From Saturnia japonica (taxonomy: Eukaryota; Arthropoda; Insecta; Lepidoptera; Saturniidae), in assembly GCA_033032175.1 (NCBI GenBank), contig CM065321.1, forward strand, positions 1,386,501 through 1,450,500: a stretch of DNA of 64,000 nt. Direction: 5' to 3'. This document shows positions 26,401 to 33,500 of this stretch, in pieces. A program made the position numbers and the translations under genes. The notes below the pieces were generated by a model that did not search any database, had not been told where the DNA came from, and saw only the letters and a program-made list of their open reading frames with translations. Within the stretch, counting starts at the first letter, position 1; each line of letters starts with the position of its first letter.

Positions 26401-26449
26401 TATTAAATGTATTTTTTTTAATAGTACAACTACTTACACTTTTCACCAT
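8422..26449 (-). CDS. NOL6: Nucleolar protein 6 (NOL6/Nrap, Utp22 family), complete, 14 coding exons
   Basis: Exons in transcript order: 26438-26449, 25223-26303, 24181-24454, 22976-23194, 22261-22365, 21762-21904, 20770-20958, 19570-19740, 16340-16640, 15423-15676, 14244-14458, 11354-11539, 9910-10011, 8422-8556. Each has AG/GT junctions and phases agree throughout, giving 3387 nt, or 1128 residues plus stop. Human NOL6 is of similar length. Family landmarks are RTKSLYRQPTVKELN and ETENLFNSNLFRLQIEE near the N-terminus, FWGDKSELRRFQDGSITE in exon 6, HSGKWPGDIEAFRCLKAAF in exon 9, FKRWLSSHLL in exon 10 and LFFHDLYGGEVIAVLWKP in exon 13. NOL6/Utp22 is a nucleolar component of the small-subunit processome acting in 18S rRNA maturation; it has a nucleotidyltransferase-like fold without known activity. 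The first coding exon is only 12 nt (MVKS). Introns are loaded with transposons. Identification is firm; individual splice sites are by eye. Confidence 0.93.
8730..8945 (+). repeat. tRNA-derived SINE, copy in NOL6 last intron
   Basis: A B-box-like 'gagttcgaatgccgatgag' is followed by 'gtgaagaaaacatcgtgatg', 'gctaccaccctcaagttgaa' and 'taggcttagcgtaa'. The same block order is seen at 14515-14760 and, degraded, at 14930-15070. This body is that of a common insect tRNA-derived SINE. Confidence 0.7.
8947..9150 (+). repeat. Retroposon tail (bulk shared with 13880-14095)
   Basis: It contains 'ttttcattgatgctccgctc', 'ctattggtcatagcgtgatg', 'aaatgggctatccaacacta' and 'aacaaactcttcagatttat', matching 13905-14095 almost base for base. 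This is a widespread lepidopteran retroposon 3' region ending in 'tataatattaatacg'. Confidence 0.7.
9190..9690 (+). mobile_element. LINE (Jockey-like) 3' end with C-terminal ORF fragment
   Basis: A 72-codon frame at 9205-9423 resembles the extreme C-terminus of a LINE ORF2: a basic segment, then PLFAVPYAKSNYAQNS, then YNEVYDTADIFRYSRNTFKS. It is followed by a CA-rich tract and a tail of AATAAATAAATAA near 9670-9683. The copy is heavily 5'-truncated and lies in the last NOL6 intron. Confidence 0.6.
9464..9514 (+). repeat. (CA)n microsatellite, interrupted
   Basis: The CA/CG-rich dinucleotide tract 'cgcacacacacacaca' is followed by interrupted repeats up to 'cacacgcacac'. It lies inside the LINE 3' UTR. 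Confidence 0.85.
10320..10620 (+). repeat. Dispersed repeat (family D), copy 1
   Basis: It matches 31490-31760 in order: 'gttgtgatttgaaagtcgat', 'aatgagataggaaagtttta', 'ggtacaaaagagg'-type block, 'cctcaccaaaaaggcacgaa' and 'tattgtgttag'. No coding sequence is present. It lies in a NOL6 intron. Confidence 0.65.
11085..11280 (+). repeat. Decayed copy of repeat family A
   Basis: Blocks 'cgtgatatagtttggtt', 'gtgcatacgggaagaggatt' and 'agttctaacaaggaag' correspond to those in 28395-28515. It abuts the NOL6 exon at 11354-11539. Confidence 0.5.
11732..12077 (+). repeat. Retroposon-like repeat (family B), copy 3 (best preserved)
   Basis: The best preserved copy of the roughly 350-base family begins 'ctagcgatcgccctaagctc', passes through 'cttgctgtcacttttcgtta' and ends 'cacatattaatatatagat'. 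It lies in the NOL6 intron between the exons at 11354 and 14244. Confidence 0.75.
12170..12775 (+). repeat. Lepidopteran retroelement 3' region ending in 'ggtgcgcgagtc' block
   Basis: It contains 'ggtacttccagttgacctac', 'acatgaaatttgacaagaag', 'tagcacaagtaaagaaaaaa' and near the end 'aaactcggtgcgcgagtcca' plus 'actcgcacttagctgg'. This set of blocks is a widely repeated lepidopteran retroelement 3' UTR. A reversed, shorter relative lies at 20325-20580. Confidence 0.7.
13008..13400 (+). mobile_element. LINE 3' end fragment, same family as 61150-61560
   Basis: It matches the end of the LINE at 60096-61560: 'gtaggtccaataaagg', the codons for the DHKFKDHVKRALLSKGYLL-type end of ORF2 and the 3' UTR 'ttcttaccggttcttctcga' through 'agggcctaaattgaataaa'. 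It is 5'-truncated. A third relative is at 51490-52255. Confidence 0.7.
13565..14165 (+). repeat. Degenerate 'ACACTGTAACA' minisatellite split by a retroposon
   Basis: Units such as 'tatactgtaacact', 'acactgtcacatt' and 'cactgtaacattgttacatt' recur irregularly at 13565-13700 and 14098-14165. Earlier units lie at 11690-11715 and 12080-12165. The middle (13701-14097) is a separate retroposon. The array is too decayed to give a fixed period. Confidence 0.55.
13701..14097 (+). repeat. Retroposon with 'ctagctgacccgcgcaactt' start and 'agtatagat' tail
   Basis: It starts 'ctagctgacccgcgcaactt', carries a GA-rich tract and a long block shared with 8947-9150, and ends 'ctttataatattagtatag'. Both ends are typical of a very abundant lepidopteran non-LTR-derived family. 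It splits the surrounding minisatellite. Confidence 0.7.
14515..15070 (+). repeat. Two tandem tRNA-derived SINE copies
   Basis: At 14515-14760 an A-box-like 'cagtcggtagcgtgtac' and B-box 'atttcgaatccctg' precede 'gtgaaggaaaacatcgtgat' and 'gctaccaccctcgagttgaa'. At 14930-15070 a decayed copy has 'cgaaggaaaatctcatgatc' and 'aaccaccctcaagttgaaca'. They lie in the NOL6 intron next to exon 14244-14458. Confidence 0.65.
15850..15960 (-). repeat. Partial TGACGTCA repeat, reversed
   Basis: The blocks 'tttatttaaataaaaaataa', 'ttcggcattgtgaccacg' and 'gtgacgtcatcgttcaataa' are the reverse of the central part of the repeat at 48812-49216. Confidence 0.6.
16670..17138. mobile_element. Non-autonomous hAT-like element (MITE) 29 bp upstream of a NOL6 acceptor
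   Basis: The inverted ends are TAGATATG.. on the left and ..CATCTCTA on the right. They are flanked by 8-bp direct repeats GTTATAAC and GTTATAGC (one mismatch). Internal 'gccgaatat' and 'accgaatattc' inverted stretches are shared between the two halves. Length, TIR and 8-bp target duplication fit hAT. No coding frame. The left end lies 29 bases upstream (in transcript sense) of the NOL6 exon that begins at 16640. Confidence 0.65.
17316..19230 (+). mobile_element. Decayed mariner element with TIRs and TA duplication
   Basis: Left end 'ttgggtcggggaaaaagtgt' and right end (reverse complement 'cgtaggggaaaaagtttctt') form imperfect inverted repeats of about 28 bases flanked by TA. At 1915 bases it is longer than the usual 1.3 kb, and bases about 17400-18000 do not look like mariner, so an inner insertion is likely. 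It lies in the NOL6 intron between the exons at 16640 and 19570, in the opposite orientation to the gene. Confidence 0.75.
18220..19080 (+). pseudogene. Mariner transposase pseudogene
   Basis: The main open segment (18322-18846) carries a helix-turn-helix part (VAQSWFKRFQSGNFDVKDA) and catalytic-domain motifs WVPHEFTERN, TGDEKWITYD (first catalytic Asp) and VAKPGLTRNKIMLCVWWDWK. The beginning (18220-18320) is broken by a frame change. The C-terminal half is broken after 18846; remnants of YSPDL near 18980 follow, so the second and third catalytic positions are not in frame. It is not functional. Confidence 0.8.
20080..20265 (-). repeat. TGACGTCA repeat, reversed copy
   Basis: The reverse complement matches the distal half of the 48812-49216 repeat, with 'gagacgtcattattcatttt', 'tttaatttaaataaaaaaaa' and 'gttttaaacactttatataa'. 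It lies in a NOL6 intron. Confidence 0.6.
20325..20580 (-). repeat. Reversed copy of the retroelement at 12170-12775
   Basis: The blocks 'tgtaggtcaactggaagtgc', 'cacataggcttttattcc' and 'cagacagacagatgg' match the 12170-12775 element in reverse. It lies in a NOL6 intron. Confidence 0.6.
21185..21500 (-). repeat. Dispersed repeat (family F), reversed copy
   Basis: The reverse complement contains 'gcatatgctatcgcggac', 'tactatgggcc', 'acattgtatttacgtatcat' and 'cgccagcacacgcgg', in the same order as 29380-29650 and 62060-62250. It is non-coding and lies in a NOL6 intron. Confidence 0.65.
22568..22740 (-). repeat. Decayed 'ctagctgtgcccgcgg' retroposon fragment
   Basis: The reverse complement begins 'ctagctatgtccgcggctgc' and resembles the starts of 46672-47030 and 49385-49892, including a 'ctcctggttattttaaa' block. 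A short open frame through it is not a NOL6 exon because it lacks family similarity. Confidence 0.6.
24645..24884 (+). other. Unrecognised 80-codon open stretch preceded by an AG acceptor
   Basis: In the NOL6 intron (opposite strand), 'attacttattag' is followed by 80 sense codons ending in TAG at 24882-24884. The peptide starts APSGSNKEIYDGFHQGKP and includes FKQSLERHLIGKHDS. There is no ATG near the beginning. It could be the terminal exon of a nested gene, a fragment of a retrocopy or a transposon remnant. The family is not recognised. Confidence 0.3.
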
Positions 26450-26865
26450 TTTTGTTAAAAAATTAAATAATACTAGTGTTTTTTAATTAAACATTTGTTA
26501 TTTTATTTTAACATGTGAGGTTATAAAAGAGTAAACAACGTGAACGTGAGCGAAGGATCATCAATTCGATTTGTCAATTTTAAGTTTTTAACAAATGACG
26601 TTTGGCAAGAAAGCCATAGACATTTGGACGGAGTTTTTGGCATGATCATAAAGTGACATTTTGTGGTTGATTACAACCAATTACAAATTGATTACATGAT
26701 TACAATTAGAAACATGTGCATGTTTGTGAGCTTATTCTATAGAATAATAGTCTATAGACTATAGTTAGGTAATAAATATTGTAGGTTTAGTTAAAATATG
26801 TGTATTGTGTTGTGTAGTCTTTGTATAAGGATAGGCCGGACCGAATACATAATAAACAGGTCATA
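26450..26865. promoter_or_regulatory. Putative NOL6 promoter and 5' UTR region
   Basis: About 416 bases separate the NOL6 start codon from the mariner insertion at 26866. The stretch is AT-rich with short palindromic 'tctatagactatag' motifs, and no clear TATA box or initiator could be fixed. It is assigned as promoter by position only. Confidence 0.35.
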
Positions 26866-28168
26866 CAAGATGTCCAGAAAGGGTATCGGGTATTTGTTTT
26901 CGCGCCATATTCGAAACGGGGCGTCTAAAGGGTGCGGGGAGGGGTTCGTGGCGTCCGCCATTTTGTGGAGTTTTAGTCACGATGGAACAGTACTCGGGGA
27001 CGCATCGCGCATTTTGCGTACGAGCGTATTATCGTAATGGTGATTCAATAGTGACTGCTCAACGTCTCTATCGTGCGGAATATCGTACACGCCACGCGCC
27101 AAGTGACGATAGCATTAGGAAATGGATCAGGATGTTCGAGAATACAGGTGCGACAGTTAAAATTCAAAACTCTGGTCGTCCTCGTTCAGTTCGCTATGAA
27201 GAAACAATTGAAGAAGTTGAGGCGTCGGTTCGTCAAAATCCGTCTTTATCCATCCGAAAGCGAAGCCAAGCGTTGAACATCAAAAAATCGTCTTTACATT
27301 CGATTTTAAAGAAAGACTTACATCTAAAAGCCTATAAAATTCAATTGGTTCAAGAATTGAAGGATACGGACTATGCTAATCGACTGAATTTTGCGAACGA
27401 AATGCTGCAGCGATTTAACAACTTTAACAACATACTGTTCAGTGACGAAGCAAATTTTCACCTGAATGGTCATGTTAATAAGCAGAATTGTCGGTACTGG
27501 GCAGTGGAGAATCCGAGACGAAAGCATGAACGACCCCTGCATAGCCCAAAGGTCGTTGTTTGGGCCGCTATGTCTGCTAAAGGCATAATTGGTCCTTATT
27601 TTCATGAAGATCAACGAGGCCGAGCAATTAATGTGAATAGTGACCGTTATTGCGATATGTTGCGAAATTTTTTGGTCCCAGAGTTGCAGGAGTTTGCAGG
27701 TTTCAACTCAAGAACGTGGTTCCAGCAAGATGGGGCCACTCGCCATACCTCAAATGACTCAATGGAAGTTGTTAACGAATTATTCCCTAATAAAGTCATT
27801 TCGCGAAGGGGTAACATCAACTGGCCTCCCAGAAGCCCCGACCTTAGCCCGCTTGACTATTTTGCATGGGGATACCTTAAAAGTAAGGTTTATCAAAACA
27901 ATCCGATGAATCTAACCCAGTTAAAGCAAAACATCAGGTCAGAAATGGCAGCAATATCGATAGCTATGTGTCAACGTGTTATCGCCAATCTTCGTTTCCG
28001 TTTAGAAGAGTGCCAGCAACGTAACGGTCATCATTTGGATAACATCATCTTTTCCAAATAATTCTCCAATTCATATGCTAATAATAAACAATAAACTTTT
28101 TTATTGCATACAAATAATTTTTGTTTCATTGAACTTACAAATACCCGATACCCTTTCTGGACACCTTG
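26866..28168 (+). mobile_element. Tc1/mariner-superfamily element (DD41D type), copy 1, structurally complete
   Basis: It has 32-bp inverted ends starting CAAGATGTCC on the left and CAAGGTGTCC (reverse complement) on the right, one mismatch, flanked by TA on both sides. The length is 1303 bases. It contains a full transposase frame. It is nearly identical to the element at 41717-43018. It sits about 0.4 kb upstream of the NOL6 start codon in divergent orientation. Confidence 0.9.
26982..28061 (+). CDS. Tc1/mariner transposase, intact, DD41D
   Basis: This 359-residue transposase cuts and pastes the element whose TIRs surround it. The N-terminal third is a paired helix-turn-helix DNA-binding region with a GRPRS motif (about residue 65), as in other Tc1/mariner enzymes. 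The catalytic triad is read at D155 (LFSDEANFH), D250 (WFQQDGA) and D292 (SPDLSPLDYF), with 41 residues between the last two. That is the spacing of the insect DD41D group rather than Tc1 (DD34E) or mariner (DD34D). The start ATG at 26982 is the first in frame and lies 116 bases inside the left end. No stops or frameshifts are seen, so activity is possible. The second copy differs at roughly a dozen residues. Confidence 0.9.
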   Translation: MEQYSGTHRAFCVRAYYRNGDSIVTAQRLYRAEYRTRHAPSDDSIRKWIRMFENTGATVKIQNSGRPRSVRYEETIEEVEASVRQNPSLSIRKRSQALNIKKSSLHSILKKDLHLKAYKIQLVQELKDTDYANRLNFANEMLQRFNNFNNILFSDEANFHLNGHVNKQNCRYWAVENPRRKHERPLHSPKVVVWAAMSAKGIIGPYFHEDQRGRAINVNSDRYCDMLRNFLVPELQEFAGFNSRTWFQQDGATRHTSNDSMEVVNELFPNKVISRRGNINWPPRSPDLSPLDYFAWGYLKSKVYQNNPMNLTQLKQNIRSEMAAISIAMCQRVIANLRFRLEECQQRNGHHLDNIIFSK

Positions 28169-28299
28169 TACTTTACGATAAATCTCCTTCGTTTATGGTT
28201 CTATAAAAGTGACACTGGCGGAATTGTGTTTACACATACATTGCCATTATTTAAAAGAGAAGAAGAGTATTGTGGTTTTTATTTTTATCTAACGACTAG

Positions 28300-28625
28300 C
28301 TTCCAGAGTTTTTGGCGGGATCTTGAAGTGACATGTTGTGGTTGTTATTTTTAATTCATTTACTTAGGTTTTTGACCTTATATTATGTAATATATGTGGC
28401 GTTTTGCGTGATATAGTTTGGTTTTTGTGCATAAGTGAGGTGGATTATAAATGTAAGCTGAAAGCATTCATTCCGAGATCACACAAAAACTTCCTAGAAA
28501 GTTCTAACAAGGGAGCCACCATCTTAGGATAATGAATCGTCATAAGTCATAATACATGACAATATAATTCACTCGATAATTTCAGTAATGGTCTTCATTA
28601 AAGAGGACCGGTTGCCAAGTTAGGA
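28300..28625 (+). repeat. Dispersed non-coding repeat (family A), copy 2
   Basis: It runs from 'tttttggcgggatcttgaag' to 'accggttgccaagttaggaa' and aligns with 1945-2225, with an extra central part 'tatatgtggcgttttgcgtg'. There is no open frame. Confidence 0.7.
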
Positions 28626-28769
28626 AGAAGGAGACTAGCTTACAAACTAAATTCCTGTCGTTAGAGAGTATATTATTCTGTGCTAGCTTCGCACGAGTAC
28701 AATTTACAAAGTGGTGTATTTTATGCTTAAAAAAGCCTGCTTTAGAATTTATCGCTTTAATATTGATAG

Positions 28770-28905
28770 TTCATAACTGCTTTATTAGCCTATTGGTCCT
28801 AATCGCGACTGCTATGTTCGAGATCCTAGATACGATTCCCAGGTCACGCGAAGTGTTATTGAAGTTTCCTATGAAATTCTCAGTAGCAGCCCTTTTTATA
28901 CGTCC
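28770..28905 (+). repeat. tRNA-derived SINE, decayed
   Basis: The blocks 'ttagcctattggtcctaatc' (A-box region), 'gatacgattcccaggtcacg' (B-box region) and 'cctatgaaattctcagtagc' match the better copy at 61794-62053. Confidence 0.65.
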
Positions 28906-29214
28906 ATAGTAGCCGCTTGAACTTTAGCTTTGTGTCTGTTTAATGGCAATATGCTCGCCTTCTATTACATGGTACCTAAAACATACCTTGCGAAATGTAA
29001 GTGTACACTTCTGACTAACACTAACACTTTTTCGCGTCGCGCAATTTCTCATAGGTTCTTTCAGCTACGATTTCTTTGGTCGCGAATACTGTTGAATTCA
29101 TGATATCTTCTACGGTATTCATTTAAAGGGAAAACTGTAAAGGAGAATCTTAATCTACATTAACACTATAAAGGACAATAAAACAACAGGTGTTTTTTAT
29201 TGTATTCTATAAAT

Positions 29215-29765
29215 ACTAGACGTGCCCTACGGTTTCACCTGTGTTCATTTTATTCGACAAACAGTTCGCCGCCAACGCACCCGTGTAGTCTATCGCAATT
29301 GTTCTTCCCGCAAGTACAAATTATCTTTATTTTTATTATCTCCTAAACTATCTGTACAAATAGCATACTCTAAAGAGCAAAATTTAACTGCATAAAATTG
29401 TGTTTATGTTGAAGTAACTTTTGTTTGTAAGGATTAATATGCCATGACTAAAAATAATGCTCATAAATAACTTTTTAATTTTCAACAAATCTTTGTCACA
29501 AAATTCTTTATTGTGGCTTATGGATAAGATAGGCATATGCTATCGCTGACTTTTGTTAGATATGCTAAGGACCATTATTATTTTACAACATTGTATTTCC
29601 GTATCATTAACAATTACGCCAGCGCACACGGTTAAAGCAGTTCGGGAAGGCCTCGACTTTCGACCGAATCCGATTGGTAGTTCCAGAGATTAGCGTGATT
29701 AAACAAACAAACAAAAAAACTTTTTCGCTTTATTATATTATAATATATATAGTATACTTATATAG
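29215..29765 (+). repeat. Dispersed retroposon (family F) with 'tatatagat' tail
   Basis: It begins 'tagacgtgccctacggtttc', passes through 'gaagtaacttttgtttgtaa', 'ggcatatgctatcgctgac' and 'cgccagcgcacacgg', and ends with the general lepidopteran tail 'gattaaacaaacaaac' and 'tatatagataa'. Relatives are 21185-21500 (reversed) and 61660-62260. Confidence 0.65.
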
Positions 29766-29809
29766 ATAAATGATCGAAGGTTGAAATAAACAATAATCAA
29801 TTTTAATAC

Positions 29810-29815
29810 TTTATT
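29810..29815 (-). terminator. Possible poly(A) signal for IDH3A distal terminal exon
   Basis: This is an AATAAA on the minus strand about 520 bases after the stop of the distal IDH3A exon. It is the clearest hexamer seen downstream; use is inferred. Confidence 0.35.
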
Positions 29816-30330
29816 TTCAATTCAACAGAATGTTATTTGATACAGAACGAGTGAAAATATAGAAGTTGAAGAATATATCATATAAATATGGTTACATTTT
29901 CGATTCCTCGGTATCTAATGAATTAAAAGATTTAACAATACAATAAAAAAATTTAAATTCCCTATTTTGATGGTTTTGATAGTTCCTCTATGAAAGCTGG
30001 GAGAAAATTGGCGGTAAATTTAACCTTTTTTACTTTGCCTCCAAATTTCACTGAGCTCTCCTAACTCTATCATAAATTATGCTTACCTATAAAATATGGC
30101 GAGTAAAATAAATACTTTTATTATTATTAGAACCCTAAAAATAATTTCATTGCATAGCAATACTGTCAATTATATTAACAAAACTATTTGAACCACAGCT
30201 TCAAGTACTTTGGTGTTTCTTTACATACAAATCACATTTTATTCTACAATTTTTTTTACGATGAAGCACCCAAATTTTATCAATGTGGGCAACATTATAA
30301 ATACTAGTTCTAATAACTTTGTCATACAGC

Positions 30331-30558
30331 CTAATTAAGTTTTGAGATAATAGCATGAGTATATTCACTACATTTTGCGGTGCCACCAAGATCTCCAGTT
30401 AATGATTTACCCTCGCGGAGTACTTCATAGCAGGCGTTCTGCACACGGTCAGCGTGCTCATTCAATTGAAGATGTCTTAACATCATAATCGCTGAGAGAA
30501 GTAAAGCTGTCGGGTTCGCCATATCCTTTCCGGCAATATCGGGAGCTGTGCCGTGTAC
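30331..30558 (-). CDS. IDH3A: IDH3A alternative terminal exon B (distal), canonical NAD loop
   Basis: It opens in phase 0 after a good acceptor (ttctttttcag|GTACAC) and encodes 75 residues plus stop, beginning [20 protein letters not shown] and ending HAIISKLN. The loop is the canonical IDH3A one, so this is presumably the isoform with ordinary NAD-dependent activity. It lies 4 kb downstream of exon A and would be used by skipping it. Confidence 0.88.
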   Translation of the reverse strand, partial: VHGTAPDIAGKDMANPTALLLSAIMMLRHLQLNEHADRVQNACYEVLREGKSLTGDLGGTAKCSEYTHAIISKLN

Positions 30559-33500
30559 CTGAAAAAGAACATCCAAATGTTTAAATCAAAATTTATAAAA
30601 AAATCAGTGGTAATTACCTAAAAAGAAATAATAAATACATATATTAAAAAACCTTTATTGGCTTTTCAAAGATTTTCGAAAAACTGAAACTGAGGCACCT
30701 AATTATTAGACGATAGGTCTTGCTCTGAGGCCAATAAACAGATGCACTAATACAATATTATCGAAAATGGTGGGAATATTATGAATGATTTACATAATCA
30801 AGATATTCGATAATGCATAATTGACATAATCGAGTTATTTCTTCATAATCAAATTACGATTATGAATTATCACTATTAATCGAACAACTAATAATAGTAA
30901 TTACTAATGGCTATAATCGAATGACTACATTAGTATATCTCATAATCGCCCAACTCTAAATTGAATTTATTCTCTTTGCTTTTTTTGTTTTGTTACAATA
31001 ATAAAAAGTTCGCGTAAACATAAGGCATGCATGATTGCCGATTTATCAATTCAGTCGGTCTACACCTACTATAATTCCTATTATAATGCCAATAGCGCTA
31101 ATCAATCTACGCTGGTGCTTGTAATCACAGAGTATATTTAAACTGAACTTTTAAGTACCTATGTTTGGTAAAGTGACTTAGTCAATGGTTGTTAAAATTA
31201 ATAACAGCTACACTCAATTTGAAACAATCAATTCAAAATTCTTGTAAACTTAAACTTGTATGATGTACAAGTGTAGAGGGAACAACTAAAAGAAATTTAT
31301 ATGTTATACTCTTTCACAATGACTTCACTTATTAGTACATATCGTACCTATAAAGATAGGTATGAACTGAAAGAGCGACATACAATAAATAAAAGAGAAA
31401 GGGGCTACCCATGAATTTTTCTATATCGATGTAACCACTTTTTTGAATAAAGCGCCAGTTGTCAAAATAGGCGAGGTCGAGTGAAAAACACTTCTTTAGT
31501 ATGGTTGTGATTTGAAAGTCGATGAAACGTAAAAACGAAAGTGGCAGTAAACAGAAACAGATACATACATTACATTAACATGGGGGAAAATGAGATAGGG
31601 AAGTTTTAGGCAATGGTAAAATGGTACAAAAGAGGTTTGTTGCCACGCAATAATAAATTTTATTGCCTCACCAAAAAGGCACGAAACAAAAGCTTTTTAG
31701 ACAGCACTTATGACATTATGTGACTGATTGATATTGTGTTAGGTTACCACGGATATTTCAAATTGAATTTCATTACCTCATCAAAAAGGCACGAAACAAA
31801 ACCTTTTTAGACACTTGACATTCTGTTACTGATTACACCCTTACCCGCCCCCTTATTACATATTTCGCAATAGCAGAAATCGCCGAGTATTTGCTTTGAA
31901 ATTGCGAAATCGCATTACGTAACAACACCTTTAATGTACCAAACACAATCTGAATTTGCCATTTTGAAGCAACTATTTAGCGATTTCTGTTATCGCTTTT
32001 CTACTGCTAAATACGTAAAAGCGCCGGTTACGCGACCAGTCTATGCGAAACGCTTTATTGAAACAACAGTTTAATTCTTATTTTTATTCATCAGGGAAAC
32101 AGAGACAATCCTTCTACTGTTTTGATCGTTTTATTAATCCAATAATATTGACATAAATCTAATATATTTAACGTTACACATTACAAATAATTCTCACAAG
32201 GGATCACATAATGCATAGGAGTACTTTAACGTGAAAACTATTACAAATTAAATCTCACATAATCAAATACTGTCGGTAGCACAATATAGTGCGAAGGCGC
32301 TTACTTCATTAATAATCACAATTCATAGAAATACACAATTAATTAGTTCGTATAAACTTATAACATTCAAGAACATTTCTCAAAATCAATGTTGCCACAT
32401 AATAATAAATTAACTTAAAGCATTGAAATAAAGAATGTATAACAGTTAATATTAAAAAAACGCAATCATAAAATTTTAAAATTGCATTTGATCACTGTAG
32501 CGGCAAATAAGCAATTGTCACTAAAATATTATAATGATTACAGACAAAAAAAAGCAAACTGCAATATGAAAAGTCAATTTAGTTAATTAAGTATTCATAG
32601 AGAATACATAAATATTAGAGGTGGGCGATTATGAATGATAACTGGTACCTATTAAAAACGAAGAGTGGAAAGCTAAAAAAAAAGGTCGCACAGTCGAAAA
32701 CAAAGTTTATTACAAGAACACATATAACAATTAGCTAAAAAAAGGTCGTTCGGTCGTAATAATGACTAATTTTATCAAATTAGTAACCTAGCATTAGTAA
32801 TCACTAATTGTACTTCGATTATGAATGATCACTCATCAACGAACTACTAATATTAGTTATTACTAATGGCTATAATCGAAATATCTTCATTATCGAATGA
32901 TTACATTAGTATAACTAATAATCGCCTACCACTAATAATTATTTTATTTTTACTGACAACGGTAAACTTTACCAAAACTCCATTATATTTATGTATAACA
33001 TATTGGATTATATATAATATTTCCTAAGTGAAAAATATGCTAATAGCAATGATTGATGTCATGCAACATTAGGGTACCCAACAGTTCCGCATTAGCAAGG
33101 ACATTCTGTTTTTAGAACCCCAGAACGGCCAATTTTATTTTCCCGTTATATAAGACGATGTGTTTTGCGCAAATCAACTTTTAAAAAGATAATAATCCTT
33201 TAAAAAAGCCTTCGAGATATTTGCTAACCATAAATATTTTTAAATACATTTAAAGAGAATTTATTAGAGTCCTTTGGGATAAATTAAATACAATTTTAAT
33301 ACTTTGAAACCCATAGTTTGAGGCCGATTCATGTTAAACATGACACGTAAATTATGAAATATATGGTGCGTTGCTATTAATCTAGACTTTAACAAAAAAA
33401 ATTCCAATTCACAACATTCGTCAGACAACAGAACTGACTAATTTAAGTCACAAACAACATTACAGTACAAAAATCTGTCCTGCAGATATTTTGACATGTA

